Shown here: piece after piece, positions 1 through 10,287 of the stretch
How positions within the stretch are numbered: the stretch's first letter is position 1
How the letters are laid out: every line of letters starts with the position of its first letter
NCBI GenBank assembly: GCA_023014485.1
Contig: JAJOZX010012255.1
Coordinates: 42,501-106,500, forward strand
DNA length: 64,000 nt
Origin: Bathynomus jamesi
Lineage: Eukaryota; Arthropoda; Malacostraca; Isopoda; Cirolanidae
Direction: 5' to 3'
Made by a program: the position numbers and the translations under genes
Notes under the pieces: model-generated
The model's input: only the letters and a program-made list of their open reading frames with translations
What the model was told of the DNA's origin: nothing
Database searches by the model: none

Positions 1-182
1 CTCTCTTCGTATAAACATATATAATACATAGTACTATTTTGGGACATTTCATATATATATATATATATTATATAATATATATATATATATATATATATTT
101 ATTTATATATATTTTATATATAAATATATAAATTCTCTCTTCGTATAAACATATATAATACATAGTACTATTTTGGGACATT
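1..182. repeat. Direct duplication flanking an AT-rich microsatellite
   Basis: A block of about 49 bp beginning ctctcttcgtataaac and ending gggacattt occurs at 1-49 and again at 134-182. The DNA between is almost pure A/T. This looks like a local slippage or duplication product. The left copy may be part of a longer unit cut by the window edge. Confidence 0.8.
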
Positions 183-504
183 TTATTATGCATTTTTAGT
201 ATTCTCGGAATGAAAAGAGCGAACGTGTCTGTAATAACACCCTTAATATTGTTTAATAAGGACGTAACCCACATTCAGTTCAGCTGATTTTTATCGAAAT
301 GTCTCGTTTATCCCCATCAAGTTGTTTACATTTCCATTTTTAGCCCTAAAATAAAAGTCGGAAAAAAGATGAAAGAAAAATTTAAAGAGCCGACAAAGGG
401 TAAAAGAAGTTATTTCCAAAAGTAACCTTTTACTGTTTACTGTCATGTATCTATCTCGCTCTTTCTTTCCAAAACTTGACCTAAGAATATATATATATAT
501 ATAT

Positions 505-535
<31 letters not shown>

Positions 536-1440
536 CGTGCGTGTGTGTGTGTGCGTGCGAGTTTGAATTTTAGGGTGGAACTTTTTTTTTTAATTTGAAA
601 GTCTTAAAAACAACAACTCTTTCAAAATTTCAACTCTTGAAATTTCCTTCGTTGGTTACTGTATGTGGCATCCAGGTCCTCCTCACACTATGAGTATTAT
701 TTTCTTAAGGAACCTTTTTGATGTTCTTAACAGTCTTGCGATGGTTCAAAACAGCTTGGAGCACGAACTGTTTTTGATCTTCTTGCGTGTTATGTAGTTG
801 TTGAATGAATTGGTGAGAGTAACTCCCCTCTTTGCACAGTCAGAGTTGTATGACTCTACGTTTGTCCACTTACATCTATCTCGTTCAAACTCGATGAAGT
901 CAATATTGATATAAAGCAATTCAATGATTTTCCTGGATTTTGGAAGAAATTAAATCAAAATGCTTATTCATCTACTCGCTTTAGATATCTTTTCTTTTGA
1001 ACTGTTGATAAAGGCTACTACCATTTTGAATATGTCATTTATGGACCTTTCATCACTGAACAAACTGAGAGTAGTGAAATGTTCATTCAAAAACAAACAA
1101 ACAAACAAACAAACAAACAAACAAAACCTTTATTCAGAAAAAGAATACAACTTACATAAAGTTTTACAATATTTTCCACCATTTTTTTCTGTATAGTTTT
1201 GATATCTGATATGGCAATATTTTTAAAGTATTTTAATCTGAATATGAGTTGGAAGCATGGAAGCTTTTTAGGCAAACTTAATGAGATTCAGTTCATTTAT
1301 TAAATAAGGGAAGTAAAAATGGCAAGTAATAATAATAATAATAATACTAAACTAGGTTTTGTAGAAGCGGAATCTAGAATTTTTTTTTCTTCCTCACGGT
1401 CGACCAATTATTTCAACGGTAGATTATAGCGTTTACATAG
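183..1440. other. No gene recognised; AT-rich intergenic DNA
   Basis: I see no recognisable coding homology. The stretch holds an (AT)n(GT)n microsatellite at about 488-556, a (CAAA)n run at about 1095-1128 and an (AAT)n run near 1327-1346. Short open frames here overlap these simple repeats or have random composition. Confidence 0.6.
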
Positions 1441-1533
1441 TTTCTTGGGGTCGGTCAGCATCTTGGGGCCGGTCAGCATCTGGGGCCGGAGGCAAATGCC
1501 CCCTTTGCCCCCATTATGATCCGCTACTATATA
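1441..1533. repeat. Short GC-rich repeat, possible hAT-type terminus
   Basis: Two near-tandem ggtcggtcagcatct-like units are followed by a G/C-rich stretch ending gatccgctacta against an (AT)n run. Read on the minus strand the edge is tagtagcggatc, which resembles the edge of the candidate element at 28578-28853. It could be one end of a hAT-like element. The other end is not found. Confidence 0.3.
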
Positions 1534-1707
1534 TATATATATATATATATAGGCATGTATGTGACAAATTAAGCAAAGTAAAATCCAAGAAAATAATGTT
1601 ACCAATTTTAGTCATGAAAGCAAATAATGAATAGCAGCTTTTATAATAATTTACTTTTACGTAATGTAAAGTTTTCGTTTTTGTTTGGGAACACGAATTC
1701 TGTATGT

Positions 1708-1738
<31 letters not shown>

Positions 1739-1784
1739 TACATACATACATATAATATATATATATATATTTATTTATTTTTTT

Positions 1785-2058
1785 TAAGTTCGGGAAGAAC
1801 CGATTCGCCTCTATTTAAACGGGCATATCTCGGCGGAAAAACAAAGAAAAAGTGAGAGGAAAGACAGGAAAAAGAAAGGGTGGAGGGGACAGTCGAAGTA
1901 GAAAAAGACCAAGGATGACAAGGACTGCAGGGTCGACCCCCATTATCCTTGGGTGCTAGGGCCGGGAGGGCGCACATGAAACCTCCAGGAACAAGCACGT
2001 ACAAACGAGCACAAAGAGCACTCAAGAGCACGAGCTTAGAACCCCCTTGCGGGGATGT
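1785..2058 (-). mobile_element. SINE-like repeat, family R1, copy 1
   Basis: On the minus strand this 270-bp unit starts cccgcaagggggttctaag and ends in ttcccgaact followed by A-rich sequence. A second copy lies at 62836-63123 in the opposite orientation and ends in a poly(A) run. The conserved 3' end plus A-tail suggests LINE-mediated retroposition. A GCTCGACCC-like stretch could be a degenerate pol III B box, but I see no clear A box. It is translatable over about 100 codons in both copies, probably because of base composition rather than coding. Confidence 0.55.
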
Positions 2059-2096
2059 TATGTGCTTTACTAAATTGATATATAAATGCATATAAT

Positions 2097-2716
2097 TTTG
2101 AAAACATCTATTTTAATATGATCATATAGGTTTTTACTGTTCTTACAGAATAAAAAAATAAAAAATAACGTTTGGAAAAGATGTCACTGGCCTGAAAGGG
2201 TATGATAGTAGAGGGTCCATTTGGTTGGTGTTTCAGTGACAAAAAAGTAGCCGAGATTACCCACGCATCTCAAGGAATGGTCCTCAAGGTTATGAATACA
2301 TAGGGAAAAAATGAAAAAAATACACAACATAAGCGCAAGAATGTTCCCCATTATTCTGTTCAAACCCAATTTCATTCGCATTTTTGTGCCTTTGGTTCAC
2401 GCTTCACGTAACACGTTATAAGGTTCTTCTCTCACCTTTTGTCATATTGCCTTATGTTCACTATTTTGTATTTGTTGTAGCTTTTTTTATTTCTTTCTAT
2501 GTATTCAATGTATTTCCATGTATTTCCATTCCTCGAGATACTTGGTTAATCTCGTTGACTTATGTCACTGAGACACCAACCAAACGGGCTCCTACTATCA
2601 TGTAAATTTCATAGTCAGTGACATCTTTTCTAAATGCCATTTTTCTTTATTTATTCTGTAAGAATAGAAAAAAACAATATCACTATATTAAAGTAGAAGA
2701 GGTTCTTAATATTATA
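2097..2716. mobile_element. MITE-like element with long terminal inverted repeats
   Basis: The segment 2097-2300 matches the reverse complement of 2500-2716 over most of its length. Shared landmarks are ttcttacagaata, aaaagatgtcactg, ttggttggtgt and a cctyragg motif. The loop is about 200 bp and has no transposase. The arms have diverged by substitutions and small gaps, so this is an old non-autonomous DNA element. The superfamily is unknown. Confidence 0.6.
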
Positions 2717-2842
2717 TGTATTTACACATCAGCTTATTAAAATATATAAAACCATCAATGGTATCAGAAAATATAGCACCGAAAATGCGAGTATTTTCCA
2801 TTATTCTCTCTAAGTGAGAGAGAATATATATATATACACACA

Positions 2843-3195
2843 CAGGAATACCTCGAATTCGTCGTTTCGAATTTCATCGTTTCGCAGATTCGTCGTCAAT
2901 CTTTTACTACCTATAGTTTCGCAATCCGTCATCCATATCCGCAGATTCGTCATTTTTTGAAAAGATGTGAAAAAAAAACGATCGAAATTGACGAAATTCA
3001 ACTGTTTACCAACGCAATATATTATTATATTTTGCCGGAAAACGAGTAGAATTTGATTAATTAATCTGTTTAATAACATAATACAGTAAAATCTTTTCTC
3101 ATTGAAACATGTTATAATCTACCTCGAATTTCGTCGTTTCGTATTTGGTCGTGTTATTCCGGAACGAATTAACGACGAATTTCGAGGTATTCCTG
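2843..3195. mobile_element. MITE, 353 bp, with caggaatacctcgaa terminal repeats
   Basis: The left end caggaatacctcgaattcg is the reverse complement of the right end cgaatttcgaggtattcctg apart from one extra base. The interior is rich in scattered cgtcgttt, attcgtcg and related motifs. It contains no coding homology and is flanked by (AC)n/(TA)n sequence. Confidence 0.7.
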
Positions 3196-4254
3196 TATGT
3201 ATATATAATATAATGAAGAATGCGGTAAACGGTAATAAAAAGCGAACGGTTGCTTACAAACTAAGAACGAAATCAAATAGGGGTCCATACCACACCTCGT
3301 GAGGGATTTATAAACGCACCCAATAAAGAAAAGAATGTTTATTGTGAATTATTACGACTTACGAGGCTTCGTTAGTTCGCTTCTAGAAGGCCTTCGGAGA
3401 GGCCTCAACACGAAATTTACTACGAACGGAAATGCAACGGTGAGATTTTTCTTTTAAAGTAATTTTGTAACATTTTGCCTAACGTAAAGAATGTGGGAAA
3501 TCTGAAAAAAATTTGGAAATTTCTCAAGATGGAAAATTGTCTTAAGTTTATTTGTTGAAGCGAGCGAGAAATTAGTCCCGACTTAAGCCGTGTAAAATTG
3601 AGTTTGTAGAGAGATTCCTTCGCTCTTACGTCAGCCTAAATGCGCCTCCATCATGTAAGGGGAGAAGCTCGGGGAAAAGGGAGGTTCAAAAGGCCTTTTA
3701 TTTACTTTGTCTTTATATCCTGACGTGGTAAAAGAACGAGGATTGTAAACGCTCTTTGAAATTAAAAAAAATAACTATAAATGTTTGTTTAATACGCTCG
3801 TATTTGACTATGTAACTACAATTAAAACAAGTTGAGTAAATATTTTGCCAAAGAGTTACTGTTGGTAATTTTAGTCCTAGTGAAACAGTTAATTAGGTGT
3901 TAATTCTGTTATAACGAAAAATAATTTTTTTAAACCCACCTCGTTATAATCAAATTATTATTAAAAATCAAATTATTATAATAAAATTTTAAATTATTAT
4001 TAATCACTAAAGTTAAAGAAATTTCATGGACAACTTTAACACTTAAAGAAAACGGTATAATATGATATAAGTATACTGTATATTAGTATTAATTAATAAA
4101 TAATTGTTCGATTTATACGTGCACAGTTTCTGGAAAAAAACTTACTCTAGAAAGTTACAATTTCTAAGTAGCATAAAAAATTATTAATTATTAATGAGAA
4201 GGTTTTGTTTTTAAAACATTATTACAGTCGCCAAAATGAATAAAATAATGAAAA
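3196..4254. other. No gene recognised
   Basis: About 1.06 kb without recognisable coding or element ends. GC content is higher to about 3720 (agaaggccttcggagaggcct is a small palindromic patch near 3390), then very AT-rich. No long frame is open on either strand. Confidence 0.5.
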
Positions 4255-4605
4255 AAATTACCTTTCGATGTCATAAATCAATTACCCTACTTTTTGCCTG
4301 TTGTTCCCATATACAGTATTTCATTTCAGGTGCTCTTTTTCTATGATTACATATGCCCATTGCCCAATGCCTTGGCAAAATAAATCTGCGCATATTGCAT
4401 CACAATTTTCGTTGTTCACGAGTTTATCAATGATATTGTTATAATATCAATACGTGGAATCAATACGTGGTTCTTACTGAATTTTTCTTTTGCATCCAAA
4501 AAATCGTAAATATTCTCTAACTATTCTTTCAAATATTTCTGTGAGATGAGATGTCAGTGACACTTGTGTATAGTTCTCTGCTTGAGATCTTTCCTTTCCC
4601 TTATA

Positions 4606-5525
4606 CAGGGTGTCCCAGAATTAACTATCTATTTCAATGAAATCGGACAAATTTTTTAAAAACACACTTTTATTTATGTTTATCATGTTCAATATGTGTT
4701 AAAAATGTATAAATTTCTAAATTTTTTTCATAATTTTATTTTCATAATTTTTCATTATCTGGTCCAATGAAAGACCGTCTGAAGTCATAGAATGGCAAAG
4801 AGACTCTCCAAAAGTTAACGTGTGGCTTGGAATGACCAAATCCAAAATTTATGGCCCATTCTTCTTTGCGGAAGCAACTGTAACAGGTACCGTCTACCTT
4901 GATATGCTTCAGCAGTTTTCTCGAACCACAGCTTCTTGATGATGGCATTCTTGATAATGTTGTGTTTCAACAAGAAGCATTGATCTTTTGGCGATAAACC
5001 TTTGTTTTTATGAAACCCCATGCAAAGAAATCCAGGGTGTCAAATCCGGAGAACGCGGAGGCCAAGGTCGAGGTCCTCCACGTCCAATCCACCGATTCGG
5101 AAGGCGTCTGTTGAGGTATTCTCGAACAATTAGAGCATAATGACATGGTGCTCCATCTTGTTGAAACACAACATTATCAAGAATGCCATCATCAAGAAGC
5201 TGTGGTTCGAGAAACTGCTGAAGCATATCAAGGTAGACGGTACCTGTTACAGTTGCTCCCTCAAAGAAGAATGGCCCATAAATTTTGGATTTGGTCATTC
5301 CAAGCCACACGTTAACTTTTGGAGAGTCTCTTTGCCATTCTATGACTTCAGACGGTCTTTCATTGGACCAGATAATGAAAAAATTACGAAAATAAAATTA
5401 TGAAAAAAATTTAGAAATTTATACATTTTTAACACATATTAAACATGATAAACATAAATAAAAGTGTGTTTTTAAAAAATTTGTCCGATTTCATTGAAAT
5501 AGATAGTTAATTCTGGGACACCCTG
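4606..5525 (-). mobile_element. DD41D-type mariner with inverted duplication of its 5' half
   Basis: The element is flanked by TA and bounded by cagggtgtcccagaatt on both sides. The inverted arms are far longer than mariner TIRs: 4606-4975 matches the reverse complement of 5158-5525 at roughly 95-97% by eye and includes transposase coding sequence. The minus-strand frame thus runs from the right TIR through the catalytic region, then into an inverted copy of its own 5' half where the 3' half should be. It resembles a foldback or a replication-slip product. It sits inside a LINE relic. Confidence 0.85.
5008..5310 (-). pseudogene. Mariner transposase fragment (DDE domain)
   Basis: The peptide begins MWLGMTKSKIYGPFFFEGA and contains VFQQDGAPCHY (second catalytic Asp). 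RSPDLTP follows, placing the third-Asp position 41 residues later, the spacing of DD41D (rosa/visitor-like) mariners. The frame then degenerates where LDFFAWG would be expected (reads WISLHG), so the third Asp is lost to a frameshift. The N-terminal helix-turn-helix region and the first Asp are absent. The upstream coding part is partly duplicated in the opposite orientation at 4742-4948. Confidence 0.8.
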
Positions 5526-6216
5526 TATATAAGAACAATGTTAGCTCTCTTCAGGATGTTGGTATTTCTCCTGTAGTCCTGTAGTTAGAGCATTATTTTC
5601 TTCCTTGAAGGTCCGATAATGGGATAATTTTTTTTGTTTTTCTTTGCAAAAATTTATAGAATCATTTGGGAATTTTCTTGATTGCCTTTACGACATCTTC
5701 CTCTTCTTTTTCTAAATGTTTCTCAATTAGAGCTTGTATGATCCGGTTAATACTATTCAATTTATCTTTGATCACTTTACTAGTATGTTGTCTTTGCAAT
5801 TCTTTAATTTTACAGTCGCTCTCTTTCTCTTGCGGAATATTGTCCGCTTTTTTTTTTGTGTTTTTCAAATTATTTCTCTTTCCTCTTGGTTACTTTTCGG
5901 AGCATATTTTTCCAGAAATTTCCAACATCTCCTTTAAGATTATTTGTATCTCTTTCGTTGTCTATCCTTGAAGATGGTTCTGCAGTCCATTTTCTGTCCA
6001 TATTTGATTTAATTAATACCTTTCCGGTTTGTAGCTTTGAAGTTCAGATTAAAATTTTTAAATTTGCTTTTTTTCTATAGTTTTTTCACTGTTGTCATCA
6101 TACTGGTTAATATTTCAATAATGTTGTGGTATGATATAATAGTTGGGGCTATTTTAGTGTCATCAACTATTTTTTGTGATAATATCTGTTATTTCTTGTG
6201 TTAAATAAATTCACCT

Positions 6217-6220
<4 letters not shown>

Positions 6221-6302
<82 letters not shown>
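6221..6302. repeat. (AT)n microsatellite
   Basis: About 80 bp of nearly pure alternating AT with one interruption. It marks the boundary between LINE-derived sequence and the following direct repeats. Confidence 0.95.
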
Positions 6303-6304
<2 letters not shown>

Positions 6305-6404
6305 ATACGCAGTTTCTGTCCTTCTGTATGAGCACTCATCCTTACACCGTTGGAAAGGTCTCTGTTTTGGGAGGATCCTAAGGATATTATTTTTTCGTTC
6401 GCAC

Positions 6405-6600
6405 ACGCGTGCGCGCATGCGCAAATTTTAAGCTAAGCCAGAGAGCGAAAAAGTTCATAAAAGAAAAATGTATCATTTGGTCTGTTTATGCGGAATATGG
6501 TGAAAAATCTTTACCGGGTGCTTGTGCGCATGCGCATGCGCAACTTTTAATGAAGCCAGATAGAGAAAAAGTTTATAGAAGGAAAAAATGTTAGGTTAAT
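6405..6600 (+). repeat. Direct repeat with gcgcatgcgca motif
   Basis: About 60 bp (gcgcgcatgcgcaaattttaag and a following agagcgaaaaagttcataaa-like stretch) recurs about 115 bp downstream (gcgcatgcgcaacttttaatg and then agagaaaaagtttatagaa). Alternating purine-pyrimidine gcgcatgcgcatgcgc could adopt Z-DNA. No protein is recognised. Confidence 0.6.
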
Positions 6601-6602
6601 AA

Positions 6603-7174
6603 TCTATATTATAATAAGAGAGCTGTCCGTCCGTCTGTCCGTCTGTCCGTCCGTCACACTTTCAGAAATTGTGAGAAAAAATTGTGAGAAAAAAATTCAG
6701 AAATTGTGAGAAAAAAATTCAGAAATTGTATTACAGGCGGAAATGTGAAGCTCAAGATTTTCACGACTGTGTTCTTTTCTGTAGTTTAGCAATGGGGGAA
6801 GGGTGGGGGTGGGGGAAGGGGGTGGGTGGGGGGAAGGGTGGGGGTGGGCGGAAGGGGGTTGGGGGAAGGGGGTGGGCGGAAGGGTTGGGGCTTGGGGAAG
6901 GGTGGGGGTGGGGGTAATGGGGGATGGGTGTGGTAATGGGGATGGGTGGGGGTAATGGGTGACGGGGTTAGCCCCCAAGTTGTATGAATGGGGGTGAGGA
7001 GGTAATGGGTGACGGGGTTAGCCCCCAAGTTGTATGAATGGGGGTGAGGAGGTTTTGGGAGATACCAGATTCGGAAATGTTGACACAATGTGAAGCTCAA
7101 AATTTTCACGGCTGGGTTCTTTTTTTGTAGTTTAGCCTGTCTAACCGTCAGCGAAGCGACGGGAACTGTACTAG
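6603..7174 (+). mobile_element. Mini-Helitron, tandem unit 1
   Basis: It begins with TC (tctatattataataagagag) and ends ccgtcagcgaagcgacgg (5-bp-stem hairpin) - gaactgta - CTAG, the canonical Helitron 3' arrangement. The interior has a (cTgtccgtccg)n stretch, a conserved acactttcagaaattgt block, a G-rich ggggtgggggaaggg tract (about 6791-6975) and two gtgaagctca-type blocks. An internal segment ending in gaatgggggtgaggagg is duplicated (about 6950-7050). No transposase is encoded. Confidence 0.85.
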
Positions 7175-7661
7175 TCTATCTATACTATAATAAGAGAGCT
7201 GTCCGTCCGTCTGTCTGTCTGTCCGTCCGTCCGTCACACTTTCAGAAATTGTTAAAATAAAAATTGAGAAAAAAATTCAGAAAGTGTAAAAAAAATTCAG
7301 AAATTGTATTACCGGCGGAAATGTGAAGCTCAAGATTTTCATGACTGTGTTCTTTTCTGTAGTTAAGCACGGGGGAAGGGGGGGGTTGGAGGAAGGGTGT
7401 GGGTGGGGGGAAAGGTGGGGGTGGGGGTAATGGGGGATTGGTGTGGTAATGGGGAGGGGTGGGGGTAATGGGGGAGGGGGGTAGCCCCAAAGTTGAATGG
7501 GGGAGGGGGTTAGCCCCAAAGTTGAATGGGGGTGAGGAGGTTTTGGGAGATACCAGATTCAGAAATGTTGACACAATGTGAAGCTCAAAATTTTCACGGC
7601 TGGGTTCTTTTTTTGTAGTTTAGCCTGTCTAACCGTCAGCGAAGCGGCGGGAAGTGTACTA
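7175..7661 (+). mobile_element. Mini-Helitron, tandem unit 2
   Basis: It starts directly after the CTAG of unit 1 (tctatctatactataataag) with the same internal order: ctgtccgtc repeats, ttcagaaattg repeats, G-rich tract (about 7371-7515), tgaggaggttttgggagat block and terminal hairpin region. The 3' end reads gggaagtgtacta and runs into the next unit without an intact CTAG. Confidence 0.85.
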
Positions 7662-8103
7662 TATTATAATAAGAGAGCTGTCCGTCTGTCCGTCTGTCCG
7701 TCACACTTTCAGAAATTGTGAGAAAAAATTGTGTAAAAAAAATTCAGAAATTGTATTACGGGCGGCAATGTGAAGCTCAAGATTTTCATGACTGTGTTCT
7801 TTTCTGTAGTTTAGCAATAGGGGAAGGGTGAGGGTGGGGGGAAGGGTTGGGGTGGGCGGAAGGGTGGGGCAGGGGGGAAGGGTGGGGGTGGGGGTAATGG
7901 AGGATGGGTGTGGTAATGGGGGGGGGGGGGGTAATGGGGGAGTGGGTTAGCCACCAAGTTTTATGAATGGGGGTGAGGAGGTTTTGTGAGATACCAGATT
8001 CAGAAATGTTGACACAATGTGAAGCTCAAAATTTTCACGGCTGGGTTCTTTTTTTGTAGTTTAGCCTGTCTAACCGTCAGCGAAGCGACGGGAACTGTAC
8101 TAG
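7660..8103 (+). mobile_element. Mini-Helitron, tandem unit 3
   Basis: It has the same architecture as its neighbours: tatattataataagagagc start, G-rich tract (about 7811-7945), and a 3' end of hairpin, gaactgta and CTAG at 8100-8103. Differences from units 1, 2 and 4 are mostly in the G-rich tract length. Confidence 0.85.
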
Positions 8104-8495
8104 TATAATATAATAAGAGAGCTGTCCGTCTGTCCGTCACACTTTCAGAAATTGTGAGAAAAAAAAATTCAGAAATTGTAAAAAAAAATTCAGAAATTGT
8201 ATTACGGGCGGCAATGTGAAGCTCAAGATTTTCATGACTGTGTTCTTTTCTGTAGTTTAGCAATGGGGGAAGGGTGGGGGTGGGGGTAATCGGGGATGGG
8301 TGGGGTAATGGGGAGGGGTGGGGTAATGGGGGAGGGGGTTAGCCCCCAAATTGTATGAATGGGGGTGAGGAGGTTTTGGGAGATACCAGATTCAGAAATG
8401 TTGACACAATGTGAAGCTCAAAATTTTCACGGCTGGGTTCTTTTTTTGTAGTTTAGCCTGTCTAACCGTCAGCGAAGCGGCGGGAACTGTACTAG
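8104..8495 (+). mobile_element. Mini-Helitron, tandem unit 4
   Basis: This is the shortest unit because the G-rich tract is only about 80 bp. It ends gcgggaactgta-CTAG at 8492-8495. It directly abuts sequence carrying a Helitron Rep fragment on the opposite strand. Confidence 0.85.
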
Positions 8496-8570
8496 TAAAT
8501 ATAACAATAAAACATATACTCGAAAGCCAAATGCATTTTTGTACAGGAATAACAAAATTACTAACCTTAC

Positions 8571-8876
8571 CTAACCAAAGTTTATTGTTAAATTATGAAG
8601 CATCTCGTTTAGTTTCATGCGAAAAACTCTTGCAACAATATCTTGCCTATATTCTGGTCTTTGATAAGCTTCAATGCTTTCATCGATTTCAGTCCATGTT
8701 GGATTACAAGTAAGCGCAATAAATAGATCCTGTTTCCCAAATTTTCTTACAATTGCCACTAGCGCTTTGATATTTTTGCTGCATTGCTCTCGGGCTGCCT
8801 TGATAAAGATATTAATTTGACCGTAGATTTTTTGTGTCATATTTATATTCCTAAACCTGTTTTTACGCATGGGCAC
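8571..8876 (-). pseudogene. Helitron Rep-domain fragment
   Basis: The 101-residue frame includes DLFIALTCNPTWTEID, YRQDIVARVFRMKLNEML and an upstream alanine/lysine stretch. This aligns with the segment of the 33.6-38.8 kb Helitron reading DLFITFICNAKWKEIQ and DLTARVFRLKLLKLMD, but is clearly a different family. It is only a piece: the HxH and tyrosine motifs lie outside it. It may be part of a longer degraded Helitron whose 3' end is at 9022-9025 or of a relic captured next to the mini-Helitrons. Confidence 0.8.
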
Positions 8877-8997
8877 TGGACAGCTTATGTAGCTTTTTTT
8901 CTAGAGTAAGTTTTGATTCTGACAAAGTCTTTGGTGAAAGAATAACTAGAAATCCTGTATTTAAAGAAGTTATGTTGCAATAAAGATACTAATTTGA

Positions 8998-9025
8998 CCG
9001 CAAATGTTTTGCGGGACTCTGCTAG
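8998..9025 (+). mobile_element. Helitron 3' terminus (hairpin + CTAG)
   Basis: The perfect stem ccgcaaa-tgt-tttgcgg at 8998-9014 is followed by gactctg and CTAG (9022-9025) and then T. This is the textbook rolling-circle transposon terminator with insertion before T. A similar but incomplete aatttgaccgtag stretch occurs at about 8815-8830. The 5' end of this element is not identified. Confidence 0.75.
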
Positions 9026-9612
9026 TGTGTATATATATATATATATGTAACTCGCTGGTTGCCGGACACAGTATCATCTAACTAAAAAAAACAATCACAA
9101 AATTATAGTTTTTTTATTTATTTATTTTAATTCATATGTCAATATTCTTTGTTATTAATTATTGTTTACTTCAAACTCTTTCTCAGTTAAATTATTTTTC
9201 TTTTTCTGAGATTATGAAAGTATTTTTTCGTATGAAAATGAAACCTCCAAATAAATTTTGATCCTCCTGGAGGTTTGACAGTTGCTGGTGGCCACATATT
9301 CCCGAACCTTAATTTATCATCCAAAATATGTTACCGGATGGCTGAATAAATGAACCTTTTCCAGATATTTTTTTTTTATTATTTTTTTTTTTACCCCAAA
9401 AAAAAAATGAAAGATTTTTATCAAAAAATAATTCATCGAAAAAAAAAACACCAAATTTTTTTATATATAAAAATTATGGTCCGTTGTATCATGACTAAAC
9501 TTTACAGTTCAATTTATGAGTTTACAAGACTGGAAAACAGAAGTTTTAAGGTAAAAAGACTTCTAAAATACCCCCAAAAAATACTTTTTAACAGGTCCAG
9601 CAAAACCACAAT
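9026..9612. other. No gene recognised; A/T homopolymer-rich
   Basis: It starts with (AT)n, then several poly-T and poly-A runs near 9365-9445. The 93-codon frame over 9350-9631 is driven by F/Y/K homopolymers and is not credible. Confidence 0.5.
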
Positions 9613-9615
9613 TCC

Positions 9616-10284
9616 AAGGATAGGTAAATGAAACAGAAATCATATAAAATCCTTTATATTCTACTGAAAATAAGAGATAGCGTTTCTTTACAAATTCAAC
9701 TTAAACAATAGTTGTTACAAAATAAAGTTGATAGGGAGTGTAATTAGAGACTTTACTGAACCGTTAAAGGAGTTTACAATGAACAGAAAGAGGTTGAATG
9801 GAATATTAATGTAGTAACTAGTGTTCGATGTGTTTTCCATTATTATTTATCAATGACCAATTGTAGCCTTGCGCGCCACTGGCGAATTGCTTTAGAAATG
9901 GCGTCTTGATTAATCTCTTTCCATGCTGTTAAAATGTACTCTTGAAGTTGATTGATATCTTCAATATCTGTAATCTTCAATATTTGTAAGCTCTGTCAAC
10001 TAAACGTCCCGATATGAAATAGTTAACTGGATTCAAATCCAGGCTATTTGGTGACTAATCTCCTGGAGCAATGAAATCGGAACAGTGTTCTTGAAAGTAT
10101 ATCTGGTCAGTGACATGAATTTAGCAAATTTTTCTACTTTCGAATTGTCAAGTTTATTTCTTAACAACTATCGTTAAAGTTTAATTTGTAAAAAGACTAC
10201 TCATTCGATTTAAATAAACTACCACTTATTTTAAGGACAATATAAAGAGCTTAATATGATTTCTGTTTCATTTAGTTATCCTTA
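9616..10284 (-). mobile_element. Mariner-type element remnant with about 120-bp inverted ends
   Basis: The left end ggataggtaaatgaaacag and the reverse complement of the right end (ggataactaaatgaaacag) match. They stay similar, with indels, through aatagttgttacaaaataaa over about 120 bp. The interior carries a transposase C-terminal fragment on the minus strand. The element abuts the terminus of the inverted mini-Helitron at 10288. Confidence 0.65.
9845..10110 (-). pseudogene. Mariner-like transposase C-terminus
   Basis: Frames joined across small shifts read LDLNPVNYFISGRLVDRAYK, then ITDIEDINQLQEYILTAWKE and AISKAIRQWRARLQLVIDK. This matches the end of mariner-like transposases, where the catalytic SPDLNPxDYxxW motif is followed by a Trp/Arg-rich tail. 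The third acidic residue is Asn here (VNYF). The frame has stops before SLDLNP and within the linker. The N-terminal half is absent. Confidence 0.7.
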
Positions 10285-10287
10285 AAA

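Larger units (their letters stand above)
4255..6180 (-). pseudogene. LINE ORF2 relic (same family as 59.2-61.9 kb), split by a mariner
   Basis: Read on the minus strand, 6180 to 5526 gives the endonuclease-RT linker (LEKYAPKS, KDKLNSINRIIQALIEK, VVKAIKKIPK). It aligns with ILEKYAPKS, KEKLEGIDREIQALIK and AVEAIKENPK of the LINE at 59.2 kb. The match resumes at 4603 (ISQKYLKE-like frame, then tatgggaacaacaggcaaa) and runs to about 4255. The mariner at 4606-5525 interrupts it at the tta-TA site that corresponds to about 60850 in the intact copy. Multiple stops and frameshifts make it dead. The 5' endonuclease core and the 3' end are missing. Confidence 0.8.

Noticed and set aside
6684..7574. Pro-rich and Gly-rich frames (6684-6978, 6786-7109, 7242-7574)
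   Set aside because: They translate the G-rich tract of the mini-Helitrons and its complement; there is no domain and no conservation between units.
6600..8495. CRISPR-like array of repeats
   Set aside because: Units are 390-570 bp with Helitron termini in a eukaryotic context, and there are no short spaced repeats.
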